Assembly (NCBI GenBank): GCA_007570785.1
Contig: ML660201.1
Span: 33,727,840 to 33,791,839, forward strand
From: Antilocapra americana
Lineage: Eukaryota > Chordata > Mammalia > Artiodactyla > Antilocapridae
DNA length: 64,000 nt
Direction of reading: 5' to 3'
Shown: positions 18,091 to 29,724 of the stretch, in pieces
How the letters are laid out: every line of letters starts with the position of its first letter
Position numbering within the stretch: position 1 is the stretch's first letter
Position numbers and translations under genes: made by a program
The notes under the pieces: model-generated
Databases searched by the model: none
The model's input: the letters and a program-made list of their open reading frames with translations, nothing else
Told to the model about the DNA's origin: nothing

Positions 18091-20757
18091 GAGCATCCAT
18101 TAGAATGTGGGTGATAGTAACATAAATAGTAGAAGACTGCAATAGAAAAATATTACCTAAAAGATGGGAGTGCGATTCAGACCTGGACAACAAAATGTTC
18201 TAGGAATGGAACAGAGTGGATGAGCTGTGGGGTTCAAGAAAAAGGAGGAAAGGACTGTGTAGTCATGAAAGCATTTACTATATAACTTTGCTGCAGTTGG
18301 GGGTTGAGCTTTGAGGTTAAGAATGGTTAAGTTGTACAGTTTCTTGTGAATAATCTTCACACTGAGCCTCCATTTGACAAGCCCATGACTAGTACTCCAG
18401 TTAGTACAGCTGCTATTTAGCTAATTTTTTCTCAGATTGTTACTGTATTTATATTATCTTAGAGAAAGGGTAAAGATTATCAGTGTTTTAAAGGTAGTAA
18501 ATTATATTGAGGGAAAAAAATCTCATGTCTTTGTATATCCGAAGAGTTTCCTTTTTAATCAGTCTGAAATTACTGCTTTGGATGAGGAATCAAAAAATAA
18601 CTTTCCTGAAGAGTTAAATTCTCAACTCAGCTTCCCTTATGTTGAGTGACTAGGTAGTGTGTTGTTATGGTGTCTGTGAAGTTTGCTGTTAATTGTTTTA
18701 TCTGTCTTCTAAGAGAACCCATCAGGATAAAAGATTTGCCACATTTTGCCATATGGAGCAGTGGGAGTGAGGAAGGTCTTTTTTAAAGGGAGATGCATTA
18801 TCCAAGTGAAGGACTGAGGTTTTCCAGCTGGATTTGTCTCATTGGCTTCACCTCGCTCCTTTGATGTGAATGGTGATTGATCTGTGGGTCAAGTCACCAC
18901 CTGCCTGACAGCTAGAGAGGCTGACCTTTTGCTGTTTATGTGACAATGGACTTTAATTATTAGCCTGAATGTGTGGGTGTCCCCACACCCTCATGCCGGT
19001 TGCACATTAATTAACATCTTCCTGGTCCTTTGTGACTAGAAACTTATTGGAAAAGAGGGGCAATTTTCCTTTGGAGTTGACTGGTAAGGTTGTTTTTTTT
19101 TTTCTTCTTTTTTTGCCTAATTATTTGCCGTTTGGCCATTATTAAACGCTTTCATTGAAATGAATAAGGGAAATGAAAGAGGAGTTGGGTGAAGCAGTGT
19201 TCTGCCAAGACAGATCATTAGCAAGAAGTTAGTAGGAATGACTCAGGAAAATTAACTGATGATAAGTAGATTATTTCTAATGTGAATTTTAATTTTCATC
19301 TGGTGAGAGAGTGGGCCGCCTTTTTTTAAAAAAGAAGTATTATGTGCACAGCTTTCTGTTTCTAAATTTTTCAGTGAGTAAAATTTCAGTTATATAAGTT
19401 TTATAGAGGATGGTTGGGGCTTTCAAGTTTTACAGGTTAACATGTGCCGACCACAGGAAGGCTGTCAGGTTTCCTGACCCCACTAAAGAATGAGTAGCTG
19501 ACTTCTCATTGGTGACAGGCTGGTGAAAACCAGTCCAGACCCAGAGTCACTTTGATCTCAAAATGATTTTACACAGCCACTTGTGTTTGAGGTCGATTAG
19601 AAAATGAAATTCCATGCTGTAACTCCTAACTAAATTAATTTTCTTAATTAAGAATCAGTTTGAGTTGTCAGCTCAGTGGTATCCCACACCAGAAGGCCTA
19701 TCTCATGTGAAGTCTTTGTATCTCACCACACTGCTAATGGAACTTTAGGGGGACAGTAGTTCATTTTATCCTGTGTCATGGATATGGCCCAGGTTACTTA
19801 ACTTATGGCCCACAATTCTTCAGTCTGTACACTCTTTCTTTTGAAACAGTGTCTTATTAAGTAAGGAGAAAGAACTTTGTGCATTGCTTCTAATTGCTGC
19901 AGAATTTTGCACAGCTAAACAATGGAATCAGAAGGATCCACCTACAATTAAAGCCTGATTCAGTAAGTTACAGAAGGTTATATATGATGCAAGACAAAAA
20001 AGATTGTAAAATAAAAAGTCTTTATTCCCTGAAGATAATAGTCCTTTTAAAGCTCTGCTCTTTTTAAACCAGAATGCTTAAAGGTACTCTGTAGCCTATA
20101 AATCACATGGCAAAGTAATATAAATAGGATGATATGGCTTCAAAAAAAAAAACCTCACTTGTGTCTTACACATATTAAAATGCATGCATAGTAATAGCTA
20201 TAACTATTAAACTATATTTTTGGAGCTTTCTGTTTAAATGAGGAAGAAAATATGATACAGATGAAAAATGTATCATCTAATCAGGGAGCCTGGCCTGCCT
20301 GACAAGAATTCTGAACTGGAAACTGACCATTCAAGAATCCTAGAGTTTCGGTGCAGCTCTTTCAGTTCCTACTAACTAGCACTCTGGCTTTAGACTAGTC
20401 ACATGATCTGCTTTGCTTTTAGGATTTTCATCTACAAACTGAGATGTTCAAATATGTGACTTTTGTTTTTTTAATGAACTTCTGACTGAGCCTTGAAGAT
20501 CTCTCTCTGAATAAGTATTGGTAAGCTCTGGAATTAACCATGTGGATGAATCTTGCCCCCTTTTTCCCTGGAACTCACTGCATGCAAGGGGCAGGGAAAC
20601 CTGAGAAGTTTGTGAATGCACTGTCTATCTGAAACGTGGTTGAAATGAATATTGAAATGAAGGCAGAGGTATCATATGGGAGAGCCAGACCACTGGCTGT
20701 GAACTGGGCTTTAACTCTTTAAGAAAGCCTCTGCTTCTGGTGTTTACGCATCTGATT
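18091..20757. other. Repeat-poor 2.7-kb block, candidate conserved non-coding region
   Basis: The longest stretch up to this point in which I recognise no repeat. Its middle part (about 18.75-19.35 kb) has clusters of AT-rich homeodomain-type words: TTTAATTATTAG near 18953, CATTAATTAAC near 19005, CCTAATTATTTGCC near 19118. It also has a TTTGTGACTAG word. A second cluster, TAAATTAATTTTCTTAATTAAG, is near 19632. A 70-codon plus frame (18437-18649) has no domain. Regulatory function is inference only. Confidence 0.4.
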
Positions 20758-20957
20758 TAGTGGTTCTCAAAATGTGATCCTCAGATCAAGAGCATCAGCG
20801 TTATCAGCACCTGGGAACTGGTTAGCAATGCAAATTCTCAGGCTATGCCCACCCCAGACCCATTGCCAAGCAAAATCTCTGGGTGTGGGGACCTAGCAGT
20901 CTCTGCTTAACAAGCCTTCCAGGTGATTGTGTTGCACATGAAAATTTTCAAACCAGT
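20758..20957 (+). mobile_element. MER5A-type hAT MITE
   Basis: AGTGGTTCTCAAAATGTGATC, GCACCTGGGAACTGGTTAGC, AATGCAAATTCTCAGGC, CCACCCCAGACCCATTG and CAAGCCTTCCAGGTGATTG are MER5A words in order. The right terminus is degenerate (TTTTCAAACCAGTG). Confidence 0.88.
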
Positions 20958-21224
20958 GATCTAAGTTGAACCCAGAGGGCAGGCATTATCAAGTGGAGAA
21001 ACAAGATCAGTAAGAGAGAAAAGAGAATGTTATTCTAATGTTAAATGGTGGGAATGTAGGGACTGTAGGTTGGGCCAGGTTATCTGAGATGGTAACTAAA
21101 GTCCGGTCCAACACCATTGCTCTGATTTTAGTATCATCGCTAAGATCCCTCAAGTTTTAAATGACGGCTATGGCAATAAGGTTATCCAAGGAAAAGGAGG
21201 GCACACAGGAGGGATTTTTTTTTT

Positions 21225-21937
21225 TTTAAATTGAAGTATGGTTGATTTACAGTGTTTCAGGTGTATAGCAGCGTGATGCAGCTATATATGCATCTTTTTC
21301 TTCAGATGCTTTTCCATTGTAGATTATTAAGAGATACGGAATTAGTTCCCAGTGCTATACAGTAGGTCTTTGTTGTTTATCTTTTTAATATATACTGTAG
21401 TATCTGTTAATCCCAAATTCCTAATTTAATTAAGAATTAATTTCCTTTCCTCTTCGGTAAGCATAATTTTGTTCTCTGTGTCTGTGAATCTATTTCTGCT
21501 TTGTAAAGGAGTTCATTTGTATCCTTTTTTTTTAGATCCCACATGTGTATCAGATACTTGCCTTTCTCTGTCTGATTTCACTTAGTATGATGATTTCTAG
21601 GTCCATCCATGTTGCTGCAAATAGCACTATTTCATCCTTTTTTATGACTAAGTAATATTCTAGTCTGTGTGTGTGTGTGTTTCATGTCTTTATCCATTCC
21701 TCTGTCAGTGGACGTTTCGATTACTTCTGTCTCCTGAATGTTGTCTATCGTGCTGCTGTGAACCTTGGGGATGCATGTTATGTTTTCGAATTAAAATTTT
21801 GGTCTCCTCCAGATATATGCAGAGGAATTGGACTACCAGATCACATGGTAGTTCTATTTTTAGTTTTTTGAGAAACCTCCATACTCTTTTCCATGGTGGC
21901 TGCACCAGTTACGTTCCCACCAACAGTGTGACAGGAA
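21225..21937 (-). mobile_element. Bovine L1 3' region, about 0.7 kb
   Basis: Starts with a T12 run (antisense poly-A) and ATTGAAGTATGGTTGATTTAC. It proceeds through GTGCTATACAGTAGGTCTTTG, TAGTATGATGATTTCTAGG, CCATCCATGTTGCTGC and ACCATGGTAG to TCCCACCAACAGTGTGAC. The frames at 21667-21942 are ORF2-derived in antisense or chance. Confidence 0.93.
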
Positions 21938-22454
21938 TTTAGTTCTTAATTGGTACTTAGGAGAAAGCTAACAATATAAAATCCCAATGAACTTAAAAGA
22001 GAATAACTCATCTTTGCAGAAATAGAGTTTATTGGCAAAACAAGAGCACATGCCTTTTCATACCTGGTCCTTTCACCCCTGCTTTCTGCTATGCTTGAGA
22101 GCTATGAATTTCAAACCACAGCATCTTTAGTTGGAAAATGCTGAGCTGTCAGTTACAATGAATTTGAACCTTTTCAGAACTCATCCATTGGAATCCAAAG
22201 AGTAATCTCCCCCGTGGCTCCCTGGATTTAAATCACTGGCCTAGTTGCAGGAACAGTTCTATCACCTCACTGAAAACCCTGGAAATACTCACTGCATCCT
22301 CCTAAAGTCTGCTTGGAGACACATCACCCCTTTAGGGTCCTCACTTTTCTTTAAGATCTACTGTTGTTATGAATGTGGACTCTTATTCCAAACAGAAGCA
22401 GCAATCAACATGTAAAACCAGAGTTTCTGAGTATTTTGAATGCGCTAACAGTGG
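21938..22454. other. Single-copy sequence, nothing recognised
   Basis: No supported gene or repeat was seen between two L1 fragments of opposite orientation. Confidence 0.4.
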
Positions 22455-22665
22455 AAAGATGGATATAAACTATTATGCAGAGAATGGATAAACACAGAGT
22501 CCTACTGTGTAACATAAGGAACTGTTTTCAATAAGCTGCAATAGACCATAATGGAAAATAGTATGAAAAATATATATGTATAGCTGAATCACTTTGCTGT
22601 GCAGTAGAAATCAGCACATTGTAAATCAACTACACTTCCATGAAATAAATTTTTTTTGAAAAGTG
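22455..22665 (+). mobile_element. L1 3' end, plus orientation
   Basis: Sense-strand counterpart of the other L1 ends: CATAAGGAACTGTTTTCAATAA, then AGCTGAATCACTTTGCTGTGC, GCACATTGTAAATCAACTAC and ACTTCCATGAAATAAATTTT. Highly truncated. Confidence 0.85.
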
Positions 22666-23408
22666 GAAAGATGATGGGTAGAGATTAAAGCCAGTAGCAT
22701 TTATGTAGCCTTGACTCCAAAGGTTTCTGATCCATTATTTCCCAGATTTTCCTGGACTGAGAAATCCAGTATACCCCCAAAGGCCACTTTCCTGTTCTTC
22801 TTCATCTACCCATTTAATCCTTTTAGTTATGAAACACTTAAAAATACTAGAATTTTTGGCAAGATATTTTAAGGGACTAGAATTCAACTTTTTTTTTTTT
22901 TTTTTAAAGCAAGCTTTGGAAAATTTAAAGAAAAAAATTTTATGTCATCTGCTCAGTGAACACATAATTTTTCTTTCAGAAAACTTAGCTTGAAATTGCC
23001 CAATGCTTCTTCGCCCTTATTAGTAATAATTCACCCATTGATACTAAATGGCTAAATAAATTAATTCCACAAATTTTAGGCTGAATATCAATATTGTAGC
23101 ATATATCATTGATTAAAAATGTAGTTTATACTCCCTGATCAAAATTTGGCAATGCAGTTTGGAAAGATTCAAAATATACCATTGTTTTCTATAACATACT
23201 GGTTGAGAACCATTGGTCTATAGGCAACCTCAGTGTAGTCCTATATGTATATTATTTATGCAATTATGTCTTTCTATTTTCTGTCTCTTACAAGCCATAG
23301 TCTGACTCAAGGACTATATCTTATTCTTCCTGTAAAGCTGGTGACCAAATGAGGCTTACATTATGCTAAATTGTGGTTTGTTGAAGGCATGTATGAGAAT
23401 ATTTTCTC
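22666..23408. other. Single-copy, AT-rich sequence
   Basis: Contains a T run at 22889-22905. No gene is recognised. Confidence 0.4.
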
Positions 23409-23431
23409 TCTCTCTCACACACACACACATG
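23409..23431. repeat. (CT)n(CA)n microsatellite
   Basis: A short CT run joined to CACACACACACACA. Low copy number. Confidence 0.9.
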
Positions 23432-23474
23432 CATACCCCACCCATTCACTTTTTTTTTTCCTCTAGACGGACAG

Positions 23475-23683
23475 TGAAAGAAAGTGAAAGTCGCTCAGTC
23501 GTGTGTCCAACTCTTTGCGACCCCATGGACACAACAGTTCATTGAATTCTCCGGGCCAGAATTTACCAGCTGTGCTACAAGGGAAGCCCCAAAATACTGG
23601 AGTGAGTAGCCCACCCAGCGGATCTCCTGCATTGCAGGCATATTCTTTTCCAATTGAGCTATCAGGGAAGCCCCCCCCCCCCC
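23475..23683 (-). mobile_element. BOV-A2-type SINE with internal deletions
   Basis: GTGAAAGTCGCTCAGTCGTG at the left, CGACCCCATGGACACAACAG, CAAGGGAAGCCCCAAAATAC, GGATCTCCTGCATTGCAGGC and GAGCTATCAGGGAAGCCC at the right. Segments found in the 17.8-kb copy are missing. The right end runs into a C14 tract (about 23671-23684). Confidence 0.93.
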
Positions 23684-24794
23684 AGACATAAAATGGTTTT
23701 TTCTTCCGTTGTCATCACCTAGTGGCTATATCAAAATGTCCAGCACATATCCACTAAATCCAAGGTAATTAAATGGCAGCCCCAGCCAAAGAGAGCTCCT
23801 TTCTAAATATGACTAGATAATTATCCCCGACTTTTTCAAGTGAGAGTCTAATTATTACCTTACTTACTCCATGACTCCCTCTGCCAGCTAACTCATCTCA
23901 TAACTTCCCTTAAGATGACAAGGACCAAATAAGTATACAAATTGGAGTGTATAGAGATGGCATTTTTCCACTTGAACTGAGATCCCAGTTTATAGCTGTG
24001 GTTACCAAGTGGTAGAATAAATACTTTCACTGAGTGAAACCAAGCAGCATGAAGCATTCCATGACCAGAGTTGATTTCAGCAAGATATCAAGGCCAAAAT
24101 ACTGTGCGTTCACAAATGTTAGAAGGGTCTCTGTGAGCCACTGCTGGGATTTCAGGCACATTAGCACTTCTTTTTCTCCTGTTTGTTTTTCTTTCATTTT
24201 TGATTGATCCATCAAATAAATGGATGGTAGGTACTTTCCTAAAAAACTTAATTTTCTCTTTCCACTATTTGTCCACTACAAATGGGAATACTACCAATTA
24301 TAAGATGAAAGAACATGGATAGTCCAGAAAGAATATACTAGGAGACTTGAAGAAGCAATTTTAAGAGCCATAAATGTTGAAAGGCACTGGGTGCTGTATG
24401 ATCAGCCATCCAAGATGGCTGTTCTCTTGCCCTCTATGTATCTCCTGCTCTGCCAGTCCCTGCCTCACCTGGCCTCTGCCCACCTGAGTGACCTTCCCTT
24501 TTAATCACAGAGCCTAATTTGTACTTGTCAGTTCCCACTGTAACTGGTAACCTCCTGCTGTGTCTTGCCTGTTGTTTTCAGCACACAGTGGGTATTGTTC
24601 TAGGACCATGCTTCAGACTTATAAGATCATCCGATCCTCCCTATCTACTAAGCCATTGAAGTTTCTATCCCTTACTCCATGCTCTTCTTCAGTCATGATG
24701 CTGTGTAAGCACAGGACTTGCAGGCATGTGGGGTGCAGCCCAACTGGTGCAGTGGCCAAAAATGTATAATTTTTAAAGAAGTAAAGTACGTTCT
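23684..24794. other. Single-copy sequence, no gene recognised
   Basis: Minus frame of 62 codons (24027-24215) and plus frame of 69 codons (24560-24769) lack domains. No repeat family was recognised. Confidence 0.45.
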
Positions 24795-24870
24795 AATCAC
24801 AATACGTCTTATTCTGGAGCCTCAGTTTACTCATCTGTGAGATAAGCTGGTTCACTTTGACCCCTTCCCA
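24795..24870 (+). mobile_element. MIR SINE fragment
   Basis: CTGGAGCCTCAGTTTACTCA then TCTGTGAGATAAG. It ends at the L1 insertion site. Confidence 0.6.
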
Positions 24871-24884
24871 CACATGTTTTTCTT

Positions 24885-25717
24885 TTCTTTTGTGTTTTAA
24901 TTTTATTGGAATAGGTTTACAATGTATTAGTTTCAGGTGTACAGCAAAATGGTTTACATAGACATGTAAATATATTCATTCTTTGTCCCAGATTCTTCTC
25001 TCTTATACGTTATCACAGAATACTGCATATAGAGTTCCCTGTGCCATGCAATAAGTCTTTGTTGATTATCTGTTTCTTATGTAGTAGTGTGTATATGTTA
25101 ATCCCAGACTCCTGATTTATCCCTAGCCCCATGTTTCCTCTTTGGTACCCAGTTTGTTTTTGATACCTTCACATCTGTTTCTGTTTTGTAAATAAGTTCA
25201 TTGGTATCATTTTAAAAAAAAATTAAATTCCACATTCCACAAATATTTGCTACCATATATTTGTCTTTCCCTGTCTGACCTCCTTCACTTAGTATGATAA
25301 TGCCCAGGCCCATCCATATTGCTGCCAGTAGTAGTATTTCCTTCCTTTTTATGGCTAAGTAATATTCCATTGGATATATGTACAACATGTTCTTTATCCA
25401 TTATTCTGTCAGTGAACATTTATATTGCTTTCCTTGTCCTGGCTATTGTAAATAGTGCTACAGTGAACATTGGGGTGCATGTACCTTTTCTAATTATGGT
25501 TGTCTCTTCATATATGCCCAGGAGTTGGATTGGTGGATCTTGTAGTAGTTCTGTTTTTAGTTTGTTAAGGAATCTCCATTCTGTTCTGCTTAGTGATTGT
25601 ACCAATTTTCATTCTCACCAACAATGTAGGAGGTTTCCCTTTTCTCCATAGGCTTTCCAGCATTTATTGTTTGTAAATGATTGTATTTTTTAATGATGGC
25701 CATTCTGACTGGTGTGC
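24885..25717 (-). mobile_element. Bovine L1 3' region with target duplication
   Basis: Antisense L1 from TTCTTTTGTGTTTTAATTTTATT through ATTCCATTGGATATATGTAC and CATTGGGGTGCATGTACC to a final ATTCTGACTGGTGTG. It is flanked by CACATGTTTTTCTT (24871-24884) and CACATGGTTTTTCTT (25718-25732), which differ by one inserted base. Frames at 25319-25651 are repeat-derived. Confidence 0.95.
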
Positions 25718-25734
25718 CACATGGTTTTTCTTAA

Positions 25735-25960
25735 TTATAATGCTCATAGCTAACATTATTGTACCGTTACTGTGTCAGGCACTTTCCTAAGGGCTTCCTC
25801 TGCATTTTCTCAGTTAATCATCAGGATACTATCATCTGCTTGTATTTTACACAGAAAGGCTCAAAGAGGTGAAATAATTCCTAGTCCATAAAACTACTTA
25901 GTGGCAAAGCTGATGCTGACTCAGGCATGTTTAATACCAGAATTTGTGCTCTTAACCTTT
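25735..25960 (-). mobile_element. MIR SINE
   Basis: Antisense MIR: AGCTAACATTATTGTACC, ACTGTGTCAGGCACTTTCC, CAGAAAGGCTCAAAGAGG and ACTACTTAGTGGCAAAGC. Confidence 0.82.
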
Positions 25961-26002
25961 ACTGTTTATGGCCTCCAAAGAGGCAGTAATAATTTGTTGC
26001 AA

Positions 26003-26237
26003 GGTAGGGTTTCTAAACTATTCCTTGATCAGCAGTTCCCTAAAGGGCCCCCCAGGGGACCTCTGGTAATGTCTGGAGACATTGATAGTTATCACCAGTA
26101 GGAAGAGGAATGCCACTGGCATCTGGTGGGTAAAAGTCAGGGATGCGAATCAACACTGTACAGTGGGAAGCACAGACCCTCACAACAAAGGTTTATCTGG
26201 CACAAATTGTCCTTTTGGCCAAGGTCAAGAAACCCTG
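26003..26237 (+). mobile_element. hAT-Charlie type MITE (MER58/MER33-like)
   Basis: CCCCCCAGGGGACCTCTGG, TAATGTCTGGAGACATTG, GCCACTGGCATCTGGTGGG and CAAGGTCAAGAAACCCTG match the family seen at 17.19 kb, in the same orientation. Confidence 0.75.
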
Positions 26238-26364
26238 CTCTAGGCCCAGCCTAAGAACGTCCTCTTCACCAGCTGTCACAGAAGATAGATGAGAAGTGCC
26301 TATCCGTAACGGATGGCACCTCTATTTTTAGAGTTGAGTACACAAGTGCATCACAGAACATCTC

Positions 26365-26570
26365 TGTATTTAAGAGCCTCTGGCTTTGGTACAAGACAGA
26401 CCTAGGTTACAATCTCTATTCTGTCGCTTTCTGGTTTTCTTTAGGGCCATCGTTTATACTGTTAAACCTCATGTTTCTCATCCCTCAAGTGGAGATATTC
26501 CTTCCCTATGTTGGAATGACTGGGACACAGTGAGTGCCCAGGTCATCATCCCAGCTGTCTCTCATCGTCC
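26365..26570 (+). mobile_element. MIR SINE
   Basis: CTCTGGCTTTGGTACAAGACA, GTTACAATCTCTATTCTGTC, CATGTTTCTCATCCCTCAAG and CACAGTGAGTGCCCAGG follow MIR order. The 162-codon frame 26386-26874 runs across this repeat and is not a gene. Confidence 0.65.
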
Positions 26571-27952
26571 TCTCTTTACTTTTATAAACACCTCAGGCAG
26601 CCAGCGCTCATACAGATGGCCAGGTATGCGCTTGGCTCTTCCAGTAATGCTGGCAGGACCCACAGACTGTCATTCATGGACTGGTGCTCAGTGTCTACAA
26701 CACACAGGAGATGGAGTAGGCGAAATGCACCCAAAGAGAAGCAGCTGTAAAGTCACAGTGGCCGCATGTGGTTGCAGGAGGCGGGGTGGTGGGAGGAAGA
26801 GAGTCCAGGAATCTTGGCCCCCAGCCAAGGTGTCGACTGCACTGGACTCGCTGGGTTGGCTGGTTTTATTGTAGAATAAATTGTTGCTCTATAATGTAAA
26901 TGGAAAATTAACTTGTGTAACCAATCAAAGAAATCCCTGATTGTTCGTGCAAACATTCCGCTCAGATAAGTTGAAGATTTATGTATTTTCTTTCAAAAGA
27001 CCTTTTTCTGGGCTAGACAGGGTTGGGGAAAAGAGTGCATGTTGAAGAGGGAGGGGCGGTGAGGTAGAAAATTTTCCTTGATGGAAAGGCCACAGAGAAA
27101 AATGTATATTCGACAAATGTAGTGCTAGGTTCGTGTAACTTTACAATAAAATGTAAGGTTTCAGATAGACCGTTGAGAAGGTGACATTAAATATGCCCTT
27201 TTACTTCTTAAAGAAAAGATTATTATCATCCTGTGCACATTATTTATTTATTTGGGTCAGTGTGAGCATGGAAGGAGGAGGAAGGAAAACTGAATGAGAG
27301 TAGGAGGCTCCAAATAAGACCTCTGATCCATTAGGCTACAGACAGAAAAAAGAGGGTTGGAAGTCACATCTGGCATGCTGAGCTTCCCAAAGAACCAGTT
27401 AGCTGATCTGAGCAAAATAGTGTGGCTCTTTTTTTATGGTCTCTCACTCATAGGGTGTGAGGTGGGTAGTGAGAGGACGAATGCCATGGAGATTTAGCCA
27501 TTTTGATTTAGGGAGATGTCCAAGGAAAACAAAACAAAAGCAGTATCTTTTCCTTGCTCGGCCAGTCCCAAAGGCATGAACGAGACTGCTGACTCGTAGG
27601 CTGTTTTATGCTACTTTCCCAGGCAGTACTGCTGGCTTTGTTAGCACAGCCATCTTGGGAGGCAGGGAGTGGAGGAATGGTTTCTGTAGTTGAACACAAG
27701 TGGATTCTCTGAGCAAATCCTAGTCTGGCTCAAGTTATAGCTACAAGGTCAAATCTAGGACAGGAGCCCCATCCCGGAATCCTAAACCAGGCTTCTTACC
27801 ATTGTGGTACTAAAACCTTAGGGATAACTGAGACATTAGGGCATCTCTGTAAGATAAAACACTGAAAGCCCGTGGGTGTTAAAATATACACACATCCACA
27901 TACGTATGTACATATGCATGTATGTATATTAATGCACATTTATTGTGCGTTT
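26571..27952. other. About 1.4 kb of single-copy sequence, no gene recognised
   Basis: Moderately G-rich around 26740-26830. No repeats recognised to 27890, where a short TATGTA-rich run begins. A 63-codon minus frame (27508-27699) has no domain. Confidence 0.45.
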
Positions 27953-27964
27953 AAGTAAATAAAG

Positions 27965-28181
27965 GACTCCCCAATGGCTTAGCAGGTAAATAATCCACCT
28001 GCAGTGCAGAAGATGCTGGAGACCCAGGTTCCATCCCTGGATGGGATGGAAGATCCCATGGAGAAGGAAATAGCAACCCACTCCAGAATTCTTGCTTAGA
28101 GAACCCCATGGACAGAGGAGTCTAACAGGCTACAGTCCATGGGGTCGCAAACAGTTGGACAGGTTTGAGCATGCACAGAAG
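27965..28181 (+). mobile_element. Bov-tA SINE with target duplication
   Basis: ACTCCCCAATGGCTTAGCAGG at the head, CCACCTGCAGTGCAGAAG, GGTTCCATCCCTGG (B-box region), and a CATGGGGTCGCAAACAGTTGG tail. AAGTAAATAAAG (27953-27964) and AAGTAAATAGAG (28182-28193) form a 12-bp target duplication with one mismatch. Confidence 0.96.
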
Positions 28182-28412
28182 AAGTAAATAGAGAAGAAAA
28201 TGACCATGGTAATAAGTGTGAACTGGCTCTGTCCTGGTGTTTAAGAGAGAATCCTTGGGGACTGTGGATATCTAGAGACTGTGTCCCAGGGAGGAGGGTT
28301 CCCTGTTCAACTCCAGCTGATCGCTGCTTCTTGGGGACTTGAGCTCAAAGTGGCCAGATCTTCGGAGTCCTTTTTTGGCTTTACTTGTTATTTTTAAAGA
28401 GAAGCTGTTGTT

Positions 28413-28636
28413 CAGATGTTGGATTGACAAACCACAACCTGCAGACAAAATTCAGCTCAGCACCTGTTTCCATAAAGTTTTATTGGGAGATAGCTACACC
28501 CATCTGGGCTTACAGAGGGTTAGCTTTCCGGCTGCAGCAGCAGAGTTGAATAGCTGTAGAATCAGGAACCATAGAGTTGTCAGAACCTCCAATACCTTCT
28601 ACTTGGCCCCTTAGAGACAGAGTTTCCAGACCTCTG
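28413..28636 (-). mobile_element. hAT-type MITE, reverse orientation
   Basis: GGATTGACAAACCACAACCTG at the left, TCCATAAAGTTTTATTGGG, GAGTTGAATAGCTGTAG, and TTTCCAGACCTCTG at the right. Same family as 10.08, 14.56 and 35.73 kb. Confidence 0.75.
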
Positions 28637-28744
28637 GTGTAGACTTAATTAAACCCTCATGTGAGCCAATTGCCATGTCCAGACCTCCAGCCTGCTGTCT
28701 TGGACCCTCAGAGGCTCCACTTGCGCTTGCTCTCCCCTTCTTCA

Positions 28745-29158
28745 TTTTGTGAGAGTTGGATTATAAAAGAAGCTGAGCACCGAAAAATTGATGCCTTTGA
28801 ACTGTGGTGTTGGAGAAGACTCTTGAGAGTCCCTTGGACTCCAAGGAGATCCAACCAGTCCATCCTAAAGGAGATGAGTCCTGAGTGTTCATTGGAAGGA
28901 CTGATGTTGAAGCTGAAACTCCAATACTTTGGCCACCTGATGAGAAGAGCTGACTTGTTTGAAAAGACCCTGATACTGGGAAAGATTGAAGGTGAGAGAA
29001 GAAGGGGACGACAGAGGATGAGGTGGTTGGATGGCGTCACTGACTCAATGGACATGAGTTTGAGTAAACTCTGGAAGTTGGTGATGGACAGCAAGCCCTG
29101 GTGTCCATGGGGTCACAAAGAGCTGGACACAACTGAGCGACTGAACTGAACTGAACTA
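28745..29158 (+). mobile_element. BovB LINE 3' end
   Basis: GAGAGTTGGATTATAAAAGAAGC opens inside the RT C-terminal region, and the element ends with GAGCGACTGAACTGAACTG. The 162-codon frame 28661-29149 and the 128-codon minus frame are BovB sequence, partly fused to flanking DNA. 5'-truncated. Confidence 0.95.
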
Positions 29159-29159
29159 A

Positions 29160-29238
29160 CTACTTGCCAAGAGGTCGGTCCATGGTCCATGGGGACTCAA
29201 CGAGTTGGACACGACTGAGCAACTAAACTGAACTGAGC
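29160..29238 (+). mobile_element. Second BovB/Bov-tA tail fragment
   Basis: CATGGTCCATGGGGACTCAAC, then GAGTTGGACACGACTGAGCAA and CTAAACTGAACTGAG. It repeats the 3' end of the element that stops just before it, so it is either a separate tiny insertion or a local duplication. Confidence 0.85.
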
Positions 29239-29724
29239 AGTTCCTAGTGATCACTTAGACCCCTGGATCTCATACTTATGGCCCACTTGCAGACTTCTTT
29301 GGAGGACTAGTAAATATTGGGATGAGCAGTCTCCATTTCCAGATTCAGCAGGTCTGGGTAGGGACTGAGACTCTACCAGGTCCACAAGTTCCTTTGGGAA
29401 GCTGGTACTGCTAGTCTGAGGTCACACTTGGAGAACCAAGAATTCATGCATGCCATGCTGTTGGGGAGGGCCCAGTACTCCTGGTCTTCAAGCAAGAGAC
29501 GGAGTTGACCAAGGGAGATGAATGAATTCTGTAGAACCCCTAAGAAAGACACACTAAGCATCTACATGGCCCAGAGAGGGATGAGACAAGTTCTCTGGAG
29601 TCTAAGAGCTTTGGAGTTGCTCTGTTTCCTCAATTAGAAGAGCGCCCCTTGGACTTCATCCAGACCCAGCTCCCTTAGCCTGAAAAGAGGCTGTAACTGT
29701 ATGGAAAGTGTTCAGTTCAGGCAG
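29239..29724. other. Single-copy sequence, nothing recognised
   Basis: Part of 29255-29420 has hAT/MER5-like wording (GAGACTCTACCAGGTCCAC) but is too diverged to call. Confidence 0.35.

Noticed and set aside
20750..20966. 8-bp target duplication around the MER5A element
   Set aside because: The bases next to the proposed ends do not match (TCTGATTT against ATCTAAGT).
26386..26874. 162-codon open frame on the plus strand
   Set aside because: Its first third is MIR sequence and the rest shows no domain.
28661..29149. 162-codon open frame that looks like an RT C-terminus
   Set aside because: It is a BovB 3' end fused to flanking DNA, not a host gene.
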